Below, one piece after another: positions 50,656 to 59,700 of a stretch of 64,000 bases of DNA. The notes beneath the pieces are model-generated. The model ran no database searches and had not been told where the DNA came from. It saw only the letters and a program-made list of their open reading frames with translations. Source of the DNA: an uncultured Eubacteriales bacterium (lineage in GTDB: Bacteria > Bacillota > Clostridia > Oscillospirales > CAG-272). How positions within the stretch are numbered: position 1 is the first letter of the stretch; each line of letters starts with the position of its first letter. Location of the stretch: NCBI GenBank assembly GCA_934433485.1, contig CAKRZR010000004.1:124001-188000 (forward strand). Direction: 5' to 3'. The position numbers were made by a program, and so were the translations under genes.

Positions 50656-52002
50656 ATGCGTAAGGAAGTCGAACAGGTTCTCTCCTATCTGGAGGCGCGA
50701 GACTACCATGCGCTGCGTCGGTATCTGGAAAACGAGGAAGCGGCAGACGTTGCCGGATGGTTTTTGGAGATACCGTCGGAGTATTTTTTGGTGCTGTTTC
50801 GTCTTCTGCCCAAGGAGCTGGCGGCAGAGGTGTTTGTCGAGCTGGAGCCCGATGTCCAAGAAGCTCTGCTGCGCGCGTTTTCGGACGAGGAGCTGGGGCA
50901 GGTCGTGGAGCGATTGTTCGTAGACGATACCGTAGAGCTGATCGAGGAAATGCCGGCAAACGTCGTGCATCGGATCATCGCAAACACAACATCGGAAAAG
51001 CGAAATGCCGTAAACGCGCTGCTAAAATATCCGAAGGACAGCGCAGGCAGCGGGATGACGACGGAGTTTGTCGAACTGAAAACGCAGATGACCGCCGCCG
51101 ACGTGTTCAAGAATATCAACCGCTCCGGCATTGATCGCGAGACTGTTTATGACTGCTACGTCACGGACAAAAGCCGTCACCTCATCGGCGTGCTCAGCAT
51201 CAAGGATCTGCTTGTGACAAAGCGTGAAAACCCGACAGTCGGCGAGCTGATGCAGACGGAGCCGATCTGCGCAAATGTCCTCGACCGCGAAGAGGATGTG
51301 GCGCGGCAGCTGCAGAAGTACGGATTTCTCGCGATGCCGATTGTCGACAATGAGAACCGCCTGGTCGGGATCATCACCTACGACGATGCCATGCGGGTTC
51401 TGTCCGACAACGACAGCGAGGACATGGAGATCATGGCGGCCATCACTCCGACGGACACGACCTACCTGCGCACGCCGGTTCTCACCCTGTGGAAGGCGCG
51501 GATTCCATGGCTGCTCATCCTGATGCTGTCCTCCACCTTCACTTCCAAAATCCTGCAATCCTTTGAGGACGCTTTGGTTTCCTGCGCCGCGCTGACCGCT
51601 TTTATCCCGATGCTCATGGGTACAGGCGGCAACGCGGGCGCGCAGGTATCCGTAACGGTGATCCGTGGACTGTCGCTGGGCGAGATCCGGCTGCGGGACG
51701 TGTTCCGGATTTTGTGGAAGGAATGGCGCGTGTCGCTCCTTTGCGGAATTACACTGTCCGTCGTCAATTTCGGAAAAATGCTTCTTGTCGACCGTGTAAC
51801 CATCCCTGTCGCCATGACCGTATCGCTTACGGTGCTTGCGGTTGTGGTGATCGCGAAGCTGGTCGGCGGACTGATGCCCGTGCTTGCCAAGCGGCTCGGC
51901 TTTGATCCGGCAGTGATGGCGAATCCGTTCATCACGACCATTGTGGACATTCTTTCCCTGCTTCTTTACTTCTTTATTGCCGGGAGAATCCTCGGGATTT
52001 GA
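50656..52002 (+). CDS. mgtE: Magnesium transporter MgtE
   Basis: A 448-residue magnesium channel. Order: N-domain of short helical repeats (about 1-125), two CBS domains (about 130-250) whose Mg binding gates the pore, then five membrane segments (about 280-448). The conserved MLMGTGGNAGAQVSVTVIRGLSLG block lies in the pore region. No M-box riboswitch precedes it, because rpe ends only 38 bases upstream. The ATG at 50656 is preferred to the GTG at 50635. The ribosome site is modest. Confidence 0.94.
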   Translation: MRKEVEQVLSYLEARDYHALRRYLENEEAADVAGWFLEIPSEYFLVLFRLLPKELAAEVFVELEPDVQEALLRAFSDEELGQVVERLFVDDTVELIEEMPANVVHRIIANTTSEKRNAVNALLKYPKDSAGSGMTTEFVELKTQMTAADVFKNINRSGIDRETVYDCYVTDKSRHLIGVLSIKDLLVTKRENPTVGELMQTEPICANVLDREEDVARQLQKYGFLAMPIVDNENRLVGIITYDDAMRVLSDNDSEDMEIMAAITPTDTTYLRTPVLTLWKARIPWLLILMLSSTFTSKILQSFEDALVSCAALTAFIPMLMGTGGNAGAQVSVTVIRGLSLGEIRLRDVFRILWKEWRVSLLCGITLSVVNFGKMLLVDRVTIPVAMTVSLTVLAVVVIAKLVGGLMPVLAKRLGFDPAVMANPFITTIVDILSLLLYFFIAGRILGI

Positions 52003-52087
52003 CATGGTGTGACAAAATGCCGAGAAATTCCGCCGTTTATATGAAAATTTATAGAGGAAGTCACAAGCGAAAAAATCACGTGTACCC

Positions 52088-52116
52088 TACAAAAAATGCC
52101 GTTTGTATGCTATAAT
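52088..52116 (+). promoter_or_regulatory. Candidate promoter of prs
   Basis: TATAAT (52111-52116) with only a weak ACAAAA-type -35 at 17 bases. It lies directly against a terminator-like hairpin. Confidence 0.45.
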
Positions 52117-52119
52117 ATT

Positions 52120-52146
52120 AGAGGTAGAATTGTACCTCTGTTTTTT
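52120..52146 (+). terminator. Hairpin with T-tract between mgtE and prs
   Basis: AGAGGTA and TACCTCT form a perfect 7-bp stem with a six-base loop, followed by GTTTTTT. It may terminate mgtE transcripts, yet it overlaps the expected start point of the prs transcript. A second hairpin (CGTGCC/GGCACG) follows in the prs leader. Confidence 0.65.
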
Positions 52147-52223
52147 CGTGCCCGTATGCGGCACGTGGACAGAGGAATCGGTGCTTTTGAGAACGAATTG
52201 AATAGAAAAAAAGGGGTAAGAGT

Positions 52224-53363
52224 ATGAGCGACAGCTTTTTCGGCGAACTGAGCGTGATTGGAATGCGCGGCTGCGAGAAATTCGTGGAGCAGGTGGATTT
52301 TTATCTACGCGAGTGGAGAAGCCATGATGCGGACGTCACCTACATCACACAGTCCGACTGCCCGCGGTTTGGTTCCGGTGAGGGCAAGGGACTGCTGCAC
52401 GAGTCTATGCGCGGTCATGACGTGTACATTCTCGCGGACTGCTTCAACCATGGCGTAACCTATCGGATGTATGGACAGGATGTACCCATGAGTCCAGATG
52501 AGCATTTTCAGGATCTGAAGCGTACCATCGCGGCAATTGGCGGGAAAGCGCGTCGTACTAGCGTGATCATGCCGATGCTGTATGAGGGGCGCCAGCATAA
52601 GCGTTCTTCCCGCGAATCCCTCGACTGTGCGATTGCCCTCCAGGAACTGGTGAATATGGGCGTGAGCAACATCATCACCTTTGACGCACACGATCCACGT
52701 GTATCGAACGCGATCCCGCTGACCGGATTTGACAATGTACGTCCTACGTATCAGATGCTCAAGGCCCTTGTGCGCAACATTCCTGATATTTCCCTGAGCC
52801 ACGACGATATCATGATCATCTCCCCGGACGAGGGCGCAATGTCCCGCACCATGTACTATGCGTCTGTGATGGGACTGGATCTCGGTATGTTCTACAAACG
52901 CAGAAATTACGCGGTGGTCATCGATGGCAAAAACCCCATTGAGGCACACGAATATCTCGGTAAGGACGTCCAGGGAAAGGATGTCATCGTCATCGACGAT
53001 ATGATCTCCTCCGGCGATTCCATTCTCGATGTCGCACGGCAGCTCAAAGACAAGGGAGCCAAACATATTTTCTTCTTCGTCACATTCGGTCTATTTACCG
53101 CGGGCTACGAAGCGTTCGATAAGGCGTATGAGGATGGCATCTTCAGCAAATGCTTCACGACCAATCTTACATATCATCCGGATGGACTGCTCAAAAAGGA
53201 ATGGTACGCCGATGTGAACATGTGCAAGTACGTTGCGCTCATCATCGATACCCTGAACCAGGACAAATCCATCAATACCTTATTGAATCCTGTTCGCAAG
53301 ATCCATAACATACTGAACGAGCAGGCAAAAAAGCACGATGCAGCGCTCCCCTTTAACGAATAA
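52224..53363 (+). CDS. prs: Ribose-phosphate pyrophosphokinase
   Basis: A 379-residue enzyme that makes PRPP from ribose-5-phosphate and ATP for nucleotide, His and Trp synthesis. The PRPP loop VIVIDDMISSGDS lies near residue 255. ITFDAHDPRVSN occupies the place of the usual DLHA motif. It is about 60 residues longer than the standard bacterial enzyme, as in a known clostridial form. RBS AGGGGTAAG. It probably co-transcribes with argS, 20 bases downstream. Confidence 0.9.
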   Translation: MSDSFFGELSVIGMRGCEKFVEQVDFYLREWRSHDADVTYITQSDCPRFGSGEGKGLLHESMRGHDVYILADCFNHGVTYRMYGQDVPMSPDEHFQDLKRTIAAIGGKARRTSVIMPMLYEGRQHKRSSRESLDCAIALQELVNMGVSNIITFDAHDPRVSNAIPLTGFDNVRPTYQMLKALVRNIPDISLSHDDIMIISPDEGAMSRTMYYASVMGLDLGMFYKRRNYAVVIDGKNPIEAHEYLGKDVQGKDVIVIDDMISSGDSILDVARQLKDKGAKHIFFFVTFGLFTAGYEAFDKAYEDGIFSKCFTTNLTYHPDGLLKKEWYADVNMCKYVALIIDTLNQDKSINTLLNPVRKIHNILNEQAKKHDAALPFNE

Positions 53364-53383
53364 AGAAGAATTGAGAAAATAGT

Positions 53384-55093
53384 ATGCAAAAATTCAAAAA
53401 TATCATCGCTGAGCGGCTTCATGATGCGCTTGTCGCAAAGTTTGCCAGAGACGACAGTGTTGCAGAGCTTGCCGGCGTGCTGGAATATCCGCCGGATCAA
53501 ACGCTCGGCGACCTTGCGTTCCCGTGCTTCCGATATGCGAGGCTGCTCCGAATGGCGCCGCCAAAAATTGCCGCGGAGCTTGCCGCTGCCGTATCCGATC
53601 CCGCGTTTGCCGATGTCGCCGCAGCGGGTGGGTATGTCAATTTTAAAATTGCGAACACATATCTGACCGGCGAGGTACTGACAGCCATAGAGGCGCAGAA
53701 GGATCGCTACGGTTCCTCTCATGTCGGAGAAGGCAAGACGGTTCTGTTCGACTATTCCTCGCCCAATATTTGCAAGCCCTTCCACATTGGTCACCTCGGC
53801 ACCACGGTGATCGGGCATTCCCTGAAGCTGCTGCACGCCTTTGAGGGATATAACTGTGTGGGCATCAACCACCTCGGCGACTGGGGCACGCAATTTGGAA
53901 AACAGATCGTCGCGTTCCGTCTCTGGGGTGACAGAGAAACCGTGGAAAAAGGCGGGATCGATGAGCTTGTGAAGCTGTATGTGCGCTTTCACGAGGAAGC
54001 GGAGAAGGATCCGTCTCTCAACGATCGTGCACGCGAGGAATTTCATAAGCTAGAGGAAGGCGACCCGGAAAATATCGCGCTGCGCAACTGGTTCGCAAAG
54101 GTCTCCATGAAGGAGTACGAGGCGACCTATGGGCAGCTCGGGATCACGTTTGATTCCTATAAGGGCGAGTCCTTCTACGTCGACAAGGTGCCGGAAATCG
54201 TCTCCATGCTGCGCGAGCGGGGGCTACTCAAAATTGACGACGGCGCGTCGATTGTGGATCTGTCCGCGTACAATATGCCGCCATGCCTGATTCTCAAAAA
54301 CGATGGTACGACGATCTATCCCGCACGAGACATTGCGGCTGCTGTGTACCGCAAGAGAACCTATGATTTTGACAAATGCGTATACGTCACCTCGTCTGCG
54401 CAGAGTCTCCATTTCGCACAGTGGTTCAAAGTCGTCGAGCTGATGGGCTTTGACTGGTCGAAGGATCTGGTGCATGTACCCTACGGCACGGTCAGCATCG
54501 GCGGCGCGAAGCTGGCAACCAGAACCGGAAACGTCGTCCTGCTGAAAGACCTGTTCCGCCAGTCTATTGAAAAGGTATGCGAGATCATGGACGAGAAGAA
54601 TCCGAATCTCGCGAACAAGGAGGAAACAGCGGAAGCGGTCGGCGTCGGCGCGATTGTGTTCAACTATCTTTACAACAACCGGATCAAGGATATCAATTTC
54701 ACCATCGAATCCGCGCTTAGCTTTGACGGCAGCACCGGTCCCTATGCACAGTACACGTACGCGAGAACGTGCAGTATTCTCGAAAAAGCAGGTGATATCA
54801 ATCTGACAAATACCGCAGGGATTACTGCCGATGAGGAAGCCGATGTGCTGAAGGTGCTGGCGAAATTCCCGGAAAAGATCGCGCAGGCAGTCGCGGAATA
54901 CGAGCCGAGCACCATCGCACGCTTTGTTATTGAGCTGTGCACGGCGTTCAACCGCTTCTACAAAGCGTGCCCGATCCTGTCCGCGGACGATGCAGGCGTA
55001 AAAGCATTCCGTATTCGTCTGACGCAGGCGGCTGGCACGGTGCTTTCCACTGCGCTTCATCTCATCTGTATGAAGACACCAGAGAAAATCTGA
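53384..55093 (+). CDS. argS: Arginyl-tRNA synthetase
   Basis: A 569-residue class I synthetase. It has an N-terminal tRNA D-loop-binding domain, the HIGH variant FHIGHLGTT with preceding SSPNICKP (about 125-140), and DWGTQFGKQI. The anticodon-binding domain lies at the C-terminus (ARFVIELCTAFNRFYKACPIL). The KMSKS-type loop is degenerate, as usual for ArgS (GAKLATRTGN). The ribosome site is weak, so coupling to prs is likely. Confidence 0.95.
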   Translation: MQKFKNIIAERLHDALVAKFARDDSVAELAGVLEYPPDQTLGDLAFPCFRYARLLRMAPPKIAAELAAAVSDPAFADVAAAGGYVNFKIANTYLTGEVLTAIEAQKDRYGSSHVGEGKTVLFDYSSPNICKPFHIGHLGTTVIGHSLKLLHAFEGYNCVGINHLGDWGTQFGKQIVAFRLWGDRETVEKGGIDELVKLYVRFHEEAEKDPSLNDRAREEFHKLEEGDPENIALRNWFAKVSMKEYEATYGQLGITFDSYKGESFYVDKVPEIVSMLRERGLLKIDDGASIVDLSAYNMPPCLILKNDGTTIYPARDIAAAVYRKRTYDFDKCVYVTSSAQSLHFAQWFKVVELMGFDWSKDLVHVPYGTVSIGGAKLATRTGNVVLLKDLFRQSIEKVCEIMDEKNPNLANKEETAEAVGVGAIVFNYLYNNRIKDINFTIESALSFDGSTGPYAQYTYARTCSILEKAGDINLTNTAGITADEEADVLKVLAKFPEKIAQAVAEYEPSTIARFVIELCTAFNRFYKACPILSADDAGVKAFRIRLTQAAGTVLSTALHLICMKTPEKI

Positions 55094-55127
55094 AATCTAT
55101 TTTATATATCGTAAGAGGTAAAAAACG

Positions 55128-55862
55128 ATGTCCGGACATAGCAAATGGAATAATATCAAGAATAAAAAGGAAAAGACCGACGCGCAAAAGGCGAAGGTTT
55201 TCACAAAAATCGGTAAGGAGATCGCGATCTGCGTCAGAGAAGGCGGCGGCGATCCGAACTCGAACGGCAAACTGCGCGAGCTGATCTACAAGGCAAAGGC
55301 CAGCAACGTGCCGAACGACAACATCGAACGTGCCATCAAGAAGGCAATGGGCGCCGACAGCGTACAGTACGAGGAGATCACGTACGAGGGCTACGGTCCG
55401 TCCGGCGTTGCTGTGATCGTGGAAACCGCTACCGACAGCCGCAACCGTACCGCTTCCGATGTACGCCATTTCTTTGATAAATACGGCGGAAACCTCGGCT
55501 CCAACGGCTGCGTAAGCTATATGTTCGAGGACAAGGGCGTGATCGTGCTGCTCCGCGAGGACAACGAAAAGGTCGATGAGGATCAGCTTATGGAGGACGC
55601 GCTGGAAGCCGGCGCGGAGGATTTCTCCTCCGATGAAGATTCCTTCCAGATCACCACGGAGCCGTCCGATGTATACGCTATCCGCGACGCGCTTGCGGCG
55701 AAGGGCTACAAGATCGAATCCGCGGAAGAGGACAAGATCCCGAATACCTATGTGACCCTCGAATCTGAGGACGATATTAAGAATATGACCCAGCTCATCG
55801 AGCACCTTGAGGACAGCGACGACGTGCAGGAAATCTACCACAACTGGGAGAACTGTGACTGA
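55128..55862 (+). CDS. YebC/PmpR family protein
   Basis: A 244-residue protein with the family start SGHSKWNNIKNKKEKTDAQKAKVFTKIGKEI and the later EGYGPSGVAVIVETATDSRNRTASDVRHFFDKYGG. Members have been called transcriptional regulators and, more recently, translation factors that relieve ribosome stalling. It follows argS by 34 bases (RBS AAGAGG) and probably shares its transcript. It is followed by a strong hairpin. Confidence 0.95.
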   Translation: MSGHSKWNNIKNKKEKTDAQKAKVFTKIGKEIAICVREGGGDPNSNGKLRELIYKAKASNVPNDNIERAIKKAMGADSVQYEEITYEGYGPSGVAVIVETATDSRNRTASDVRHFFDKYGGNLGSNGCVSYMFEDKGVIVLLREDNEKVDEDQLMEDALEAGAEDFSSDEDSFQITTEPSDVYAIRDALAAKGYKIESAEEDKIPNTYVTLESEDDIKNMTQLIEHLEDSDDVQEIYHNWENCD

Positions 55863-55886
55863 TCCGCGTCTCTTTGCAGGACAGAA

Positions 55887-55928
55887 AATTCCTTCTTTCA
55901 CCGAATTTCGGCTGGAAGAAGGAATTTG
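55887..55928. terminator. Hairpin terminator after yebC
   Basis: AAATTCCTTCTT and AAGAAGGAATTT form a 12-bp stem around CACCGAATTTCGGCTGG. The T-run is short (TTT), so efficiency is uncertain. Confidence 0.6.
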
Positions 55929-55961
55929 TACTACTGCCATCTCGCGTAAAGGAGAGTATTT

Positions 55962-56987
55962 ATGCAGTATATCTCGTTCCCCGGTCTCGGGATCGAACCG
56001 TTCCACATCGACAAGGTGGCGTTCACCCTCTTTGGAAAGGACGTTGCGTGGTACGGCATTCTCATTACAATTGGTATGATCCTGTGCGTTTTATACGCGA
56101 ACTATATCGCCACAAAGCGTGAAAAGCTGAAAAGCGACGATATTGTGGACCTCGCTTTTTACGTCATCATCTTTGGCGTGATCGGCGCGCGGCTGTATTA
56201 CGTCCTATTTGAACTGGATTCCTATATCGTCACGAGCGGCACGTTTTTCCAAAATGTAGCGCAGTCCTTTTTGAGGATCATTGGCATCTGGAACGGCGGA
56301 CTTGCCATTTACGGAGGCGTCATCGCGGGATTGATCACGGCGTTTCTCTTTGCCAGACATCGGAAAATCCCGTTTTTGAAGCTTTTTGACATTCTTGGCG
56401 CGACTGTGCTCATTGGGCAGATCATTGGCAGATGGGGCAACTTTGTCAACATGGAGGCGCATGGCGGCGAGACCACATTGCCGTGGCGAATGGGATTGCT
56501 CACAAGCTATTCCGGTACAATCCCGGCAGACGGCGTATGGGACAGGGAGATGTACGTGCATCCGACGTTCCTATACGAATCGCTATGGAATCTTGTCGGC
56601 TTTTGTATCCTGAATGTACTCTATAAAAAGAAGAAGTTCGATGGAGAGATCTTTGGCGGCTACTGTATCTGGTACGGTTTTGGCAGGATGCTCATTGAAG
56701 GACTGCGCACCGACAGTCTCATGCTTGGACCGATTCGCATTTCCCAGCTCGTCGGCTTTGTATCGTTTGTATTCGGAATCGTATTCTGTGTGTTCCGCGC
56801 GAAACAGGCGGCGAAGATGAAAAACGCGGAGACAGAATATACCGCGCTTTACGATAAGGCTGCGAATAGCGCAGAGCAGGCGGTAAATACCGCCGATGCA
56901 GCGGATATTGCGGAAAATACACAAATTGCAGCGAAAGACACACAGACATCAGAAAATATGGAGGACGACCATGGCACGGATCATTGA
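55962..56987 (+). CDS. lgt: Prolipoprotein diacylglyceryl transferase
   Basis: A 341-residue membrane enzyme that attaches diacylglycerol to the lipobox Cys of prolipoproteins. It has about seven membrane segments. The signature is IGQIIGRWGNFVNMEAHGG (about 145-165), and the Gly-rich GGLAIYGGVIAG motif is present. The last about 60 residues form an acidic, Ala-rich cytoplasmic tail not needed in other members. RBS AAAGGAGAG. The 3' end overlaps folD by 17 bases. Confidence 0.95.
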   Translation: MQYISFPGLGIEPFHIDKVAFTLFGKDVAWYGILITIGMILCVLYANYIATKREKLKSDDIVDLAFYVIIFGVIGARLYYVLFELDSYIVTSGTFFQNVAQSFLRIIGIWNGGLAIYGGVIAGLITAFLFARHRKIPFLKLFDILGATVLIGQIIGRWGNFVNMEAHGGETTLPWRMGLLTSYSGTIPADGVWDREMYVHPTFLYESLWNLVGFCILNVLYKKKKFDGEIFGGYCIWYGFGRMLIEGLRTDSLMLGPIRISQLVGFVSFVFGIVFCVFRAKQAAKMKNAETEYTALYDKAANSAEQAVNTADAADIAENTQIAAKDTQTSENMEDDHGTDH

Positions 56988-57825
56988 CGGAAAGCAGATT
57001 GCCGCAGAGGTGCGCGAACGAATCGCTGCGGATACACAGGCGTTTCAGAAGAAATACGGATTTGTTCCCGGGCTGGCGGTCGTGATCGTCGGTGAGGATC
57101 CGGCGTCGCAGGTGTATGTCCGCAATAAGGGCAAGGCATGCGGTGAAGTAGGCTTTTATTCGGAGATTCATAGAATGCCGACGGAAACCACCATGGGAGA
57201 ACTGCTTGAAAAGATCGACACGCTCAAAAACGATCCGAAAATCCATGGGATCCTTGTGCAGATGCCGCTGCCGAAGCATCTCGACGAAAAGGCAGTGATC
57301 GACGCGATTCCGCCGGAAAAGGATGTGGATGCGTTTCACCTCATCAATACGGGTCGTATCATGCGCGGAGACTACCATTTCCTGCCCTGTACACCGGCAG
57401 GAATCATGGAGATGCTCCGGCACGAACAGATTGATGTGGCAGGGAAGGACTGCGTAGTCGTAGGTAGAAGCAATATCGTTGGAAAGCCGATGGCGATGCT
57501 CCTTCTCCACGCAAACGGAACGGTCACCATCTGTCATTCAAAGACAAAAGATCTGGCGGATGTCACGCGCCGCGCTGACATTCTCGTGGTCGCGATCGGC
57601 AAGGCGGATTTTGTCACCGGGGACATGGTGAAGGATGGCGCGGTTGTGATTGACGTTGGCATGAATCGGCGTGCGGACGGTAAGCTGACGGGAGACGTGG
57701 ATTTCGTCTCCGTTTCCGAAAGGGCGTCTGCCATCACCCCTGTACCGGGCGGTGTGGGACCTATGACGATCACAATGCTTCTCGAAAATACCCTTACCGC
57801 TGCAAAATTGGCAGTGGGCGAATAA
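56971..57825 (+). CDS. folD: Bifunctional methylenetetrahydrofolate dehydrogenase/cyclohydrolase
   Basis: A 284-residue enzyme of one-carbon metabolism. The signature VIVGEDPASQVYVRNKGKACGEVG contains the catalytic Lys and Tyr. GILVQMPLPKHL and PPEKDVDAFH follow. The NADP fold carries VVGRSNIVGKPMAMLL, and ITPVPGGVGPMTITML lies near the end. ATG 56971 follows GGAGGACGACC and overlaps the lgt 3' end, so translation is coupled. Confidence 0.97.
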   Translation: MARIIDGKQIAAEVRERIAADTQAFQKKYGFVPGLAVVIVGEDPASQVYVRNKGKACGEVGFYSEIHRMPTETTMGELLEKIDTLKNDPKIHGILVQMPLPKHLDEKAVIDAIPPEKDVDAFHLINTGRIMRGDYHFLPCTPAGIMEMLRHEQIDVAGKDCVVVGRSNIVGKPMAMLLLHANGTVTICHSKTKDLADVTRRADILVVAIGKADFVTGDMVKDGAVVIDVGMNRRADGKLTGDVDFVSVSERASAITPVPGGVGPMTITMLLENTLTAAKLAVGE

Positions 57826-57909
57826 TGCAGGAAAATCCTTGAAAACCGCCGCGTGAAACGATTTTTCGCGCTGGATTGCAAAGAAATTGCAGAAAATCGC
57901 GGGATTCTA

Positions 57910-57938
57910 TTGACAGCACGAAAAAAGTATGGTATACT
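57910..57938 (+). promoter_or_regulatory. Promoter of the rplU-prp-rpmA operon
   Basis: TTGACA (57910-57915), a 17-base spacer and TATACT (57933-57938). Confidence 0.9.
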
Positions 57939-57944
57939 ATATTC

Positions 57945-58021
57945 TGCCGCATGATGTCAGGTTCAAAACGCACGTTGCCTGACTCAGCGAGTTCACAAAA
58001 GAAAGTGAGGTGCTGTTTTTC
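57945..58021 (+). promoter_or_regulatory. Probable L21 ribosomal protein leader
   Basis: This leader of about 77 bases contains GTCAGG...CCTGAC as its main stem and sits where Firmicutes carry an L21 leader that mediates autoregulation by L21. Placement supports it, but I could not verify the full consensus. Confidence 0.5.
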
Positions 58022-58333
58022 ATGTTCGCAGTTATCGAAACAGGCGGAAAGCAGTACAAGGTCAGCGAAGGAGACGTTATCTTCGTTGAAAAGCTCGATG
58101 TGGAAGAAGGATCCGAGATCACCTTTGATAAGGTTCTGGCGGTTTCCTCTGACGCTGGTTTCAAAGCCGGTTCTCCCGTGGTGGACGGCGCGTCCGTTAC
58201 CGCAAATGTCGTAAAGAACGGCAAGGCTAAGAAAATTTACGTTATGACCTACAAGTCCAAGAAAAACGAGAAGAAGAAGATCGGTCACAGACAGCCTTAT
58301 ACCAAGGTACAGATCGGTAAAATCACGTTTTAA
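58022..58333 (+). CDS. rplU: 50S ribosomal protein L21
   Basis: A 103-residue ribosomal protein. It starts MFAVIETGGKQYKVSEGDVIFVEKL and ends RQPYTKVQIGKI, the full family span. ATG 58022 follows GTGAGGTG. It is the first gene of the standard L21-Prp-L27 cluster. Confidence 0.97.
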   Translation: MFAVIETGGKQYKVSEGDVIFVEKLDVEEGSEITFDKVLAVSSDAGFKAGSPVVDGASVTANVVKNGKAKKIYVMTYKSKKNEKKKIGHRQPYTKVQIGKITF

Positions 58334-58383
58334 GGATTGCGCGCGGCAGATTCGTTTTGCGGCGTGCCGGAGTAGCGAAAGTC

Positions 58384-58734
58384 ATGACAAAAGTGCAGTT
58401 TTACCGTAAAGACGGCGCATTCTATGGATTCAAGGAAACAGGTCACACCGGATTCGGCGAGGAGGGAGACGATATTCTCTGTTCCGCACTATCCGCTATG
58501 ACAATGTTTCTATTGAATACGTTGGAGATCGCCTATCACGCCGATTTTGATTACAACATCGACGACAAGGAAGCCATCATCACCGTGACGTGCAAGAGTG
58601 CTTTGCCGGAAAACAAGGCGGAGCCAAAAGTGCAGTTTGCGGCGTCCGGGCTCTTTGAGGGGTATTACTATCAGCTTTTGGATCTGACCGAAGAGTACTA
58701 CGACTTTCTCGCCGTAGAAATTGTGGATCGGTGA
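58384..58734 (+). CDS. prp: Ribosomal-processing cysteine protease Prp
   Basis: A 116-residue protease that removes the N-terminal extension of L27 in Firmicutes. The catalytic pair is in ETGHTGFGEEGDDILCSALSAM (His and Cys). The length is typical. It lies between rplU and rpmA, as in Staphylococcus and Bacillus (ysxB). ATG 58384 is preferred because an upstream TTG at 58357 has no better ribosome site. Confidence 0.93.
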   Translation: MTKVQFYRKDGAFYGFKETGHTGFGEEGDDILCSALSAMTMFLLNTLEIAYHADFDYNIDDKEAIITVTCKSALPENKAEPKVQFAASGLFEGYYYQLLDLTEEYYDFLAVEIVDR

Positions 58735-58769
58735 TCGCGTTTCTCAAATTTTGAATGGAGGAAATAACA

Positions 58770-59048
58770 ATGATCAGACTTAGTTTACAGTTTTTTGCAC
58801 ATAAAAAAGGTGTAGGTTCTACCAAGAACGGTCGTGACAGCGAGTCTAAGCGTCTTGGCGTGAAGAGTGCAGACGGTTCCTTTGTGACCGCAGGCAACAT
58901 CATCATCCGCCAGAGAGGCACACACATTCATCCCGGCAACAACGTTGGTCGTGGCTCTGACGACACCCTGTTCGCTCTCATCGACGGCAAGGTAAAGTTT
59001 GAGCATATCGCTGACGGCAGACGCCGTGTAAGCGTTTACGCCGACTAA
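58770..59048 (+). CDS. rpmA: 50S ribosomal protein L27 with cleavable N-terminal extension
   Basis: A 92-residue ribosomal protein. It starts MIRLSLQFFAHKKGVGSTKNGRDS. The segment up to FF is the Firmicutes-type extension that Prp cuts before AHKKG. GSKR-like GRDSESKRLGVK, RQRGTHIHPGNNVGRGSDDTLFA and the VSVYAD end are typical. RBS GGAGG is seven bases upstream. A terminator follows, so obgE is not part of this operon. Confidence 0.97.
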   Translation: MIRLSLQFFAHKKGVGSTKNGRDSESKRLGVKSADGSFVTAGNIIIRQRGTHIHPGNNVGRGSDDTLFALIDGKVKFEHIADGRRRVSVYAD

Positions 59049-59066
59049 ATTCCGAATGTTTCACAG

Positions 59067-59099
59067 AAAAGCCGCATGATATTCTCGTGCGGTTTTTTT
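59067..59099 (+). terminator. Terminator of the rplU-prp-rpmA operon
   Basis: GCCGCA and TGCGG pair around ATGATATTCTCG-like loop bases and are followed by TTTTTTT. Confidence 0.85.
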
Positions 59100-59144
59100 G
59101 GTGCCTGAAAAATGCAAATTCTTTTTGAATTTTTCCGCGAAATC

Positions 59145-59173
59145 TTGCTTTTTGACGTTAGGAAAGGTATAAT
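59145..59173 (+). promoter_or_regulatory. Promoter of the flavodoxin operon
   Basis: TTGCTT (59145-59150), a 17-base spacer and TATAAT (59168-59173). Confidence 0.75.
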
Positions 59174-59220
59174 GAAGAGTGGGAATAATCCCGAAAGGAA
59201 TGTATTGGAGGCAGTATTGT

Positions 59221-59700
59221 ATGAAAAAGCTGGTTGCTTACTTTTCGCCAACAGGAACGACAAAAGAGCTTGCGGAACGACTCGCTAAGGCGATAAATGC
59301 GGATGTGTTTGAAATCGTACCGGAGGTACCGTATACGAAAGCGGATCTGGATTGGATGAACAAAAACTCCCGCAGTACCGTAGAAATGAACGATTTGACC
59401 TCAAGACCGGCGATCGCAAAGAAATGCGCGAATATCGCGGAGTATGACGTGATTTTTGTCGGCTTCCCGATCTGGTGGTATATCGCTCCCACGATCGTCA
59501 ACACATTCCTCGAAAGCTATGACCTAACCGGGAAAACGATCGTTCCGTTCGCAACTTCCGGTGGCAGCGGCATGGGTAAGACAAGTGAAAAGCTTGCCGA
59601 CAGTTGCAAAGGCGCGCGTCTTGTCGAGGGCAAGGTACTTCAGAAAAACGCGAGCGAATCGGCTCTTGCAGCGTTTGCCAGGGAATGCCATGCTCTTTGA
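59221..59700 (+). CDS. Flavodoxin family protein
   Basis: A 159-residue FMN-binding protein. The phosphate loop SPTGTTKELAERLAKA is at the N-terminus. VGFPIWWYIAPTIVNTFLESYD and TSGGSGMGKTSEKL are the later FMN-contacting motifs. It probably acts as an electron carrier or a quinone/nitro reductase partner. RBS GGAGGC. It overlaps the YqeG-like gene by 11 bases. Confidence 0.9.
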   Translation: MKKLVAYFSPTGTTKELAERLAKAINADVFEIVPEVPYTKADLDWMNKNSRSTVEMNDLTSRPAIAKKCANIAEYDVIFVGFPIWWYIAPTIVNTFLESYDLTGKTIVPFATSGGSGMGKTSEKLADSCKGARLVEGKVLQKNASESALAAFARECHAL

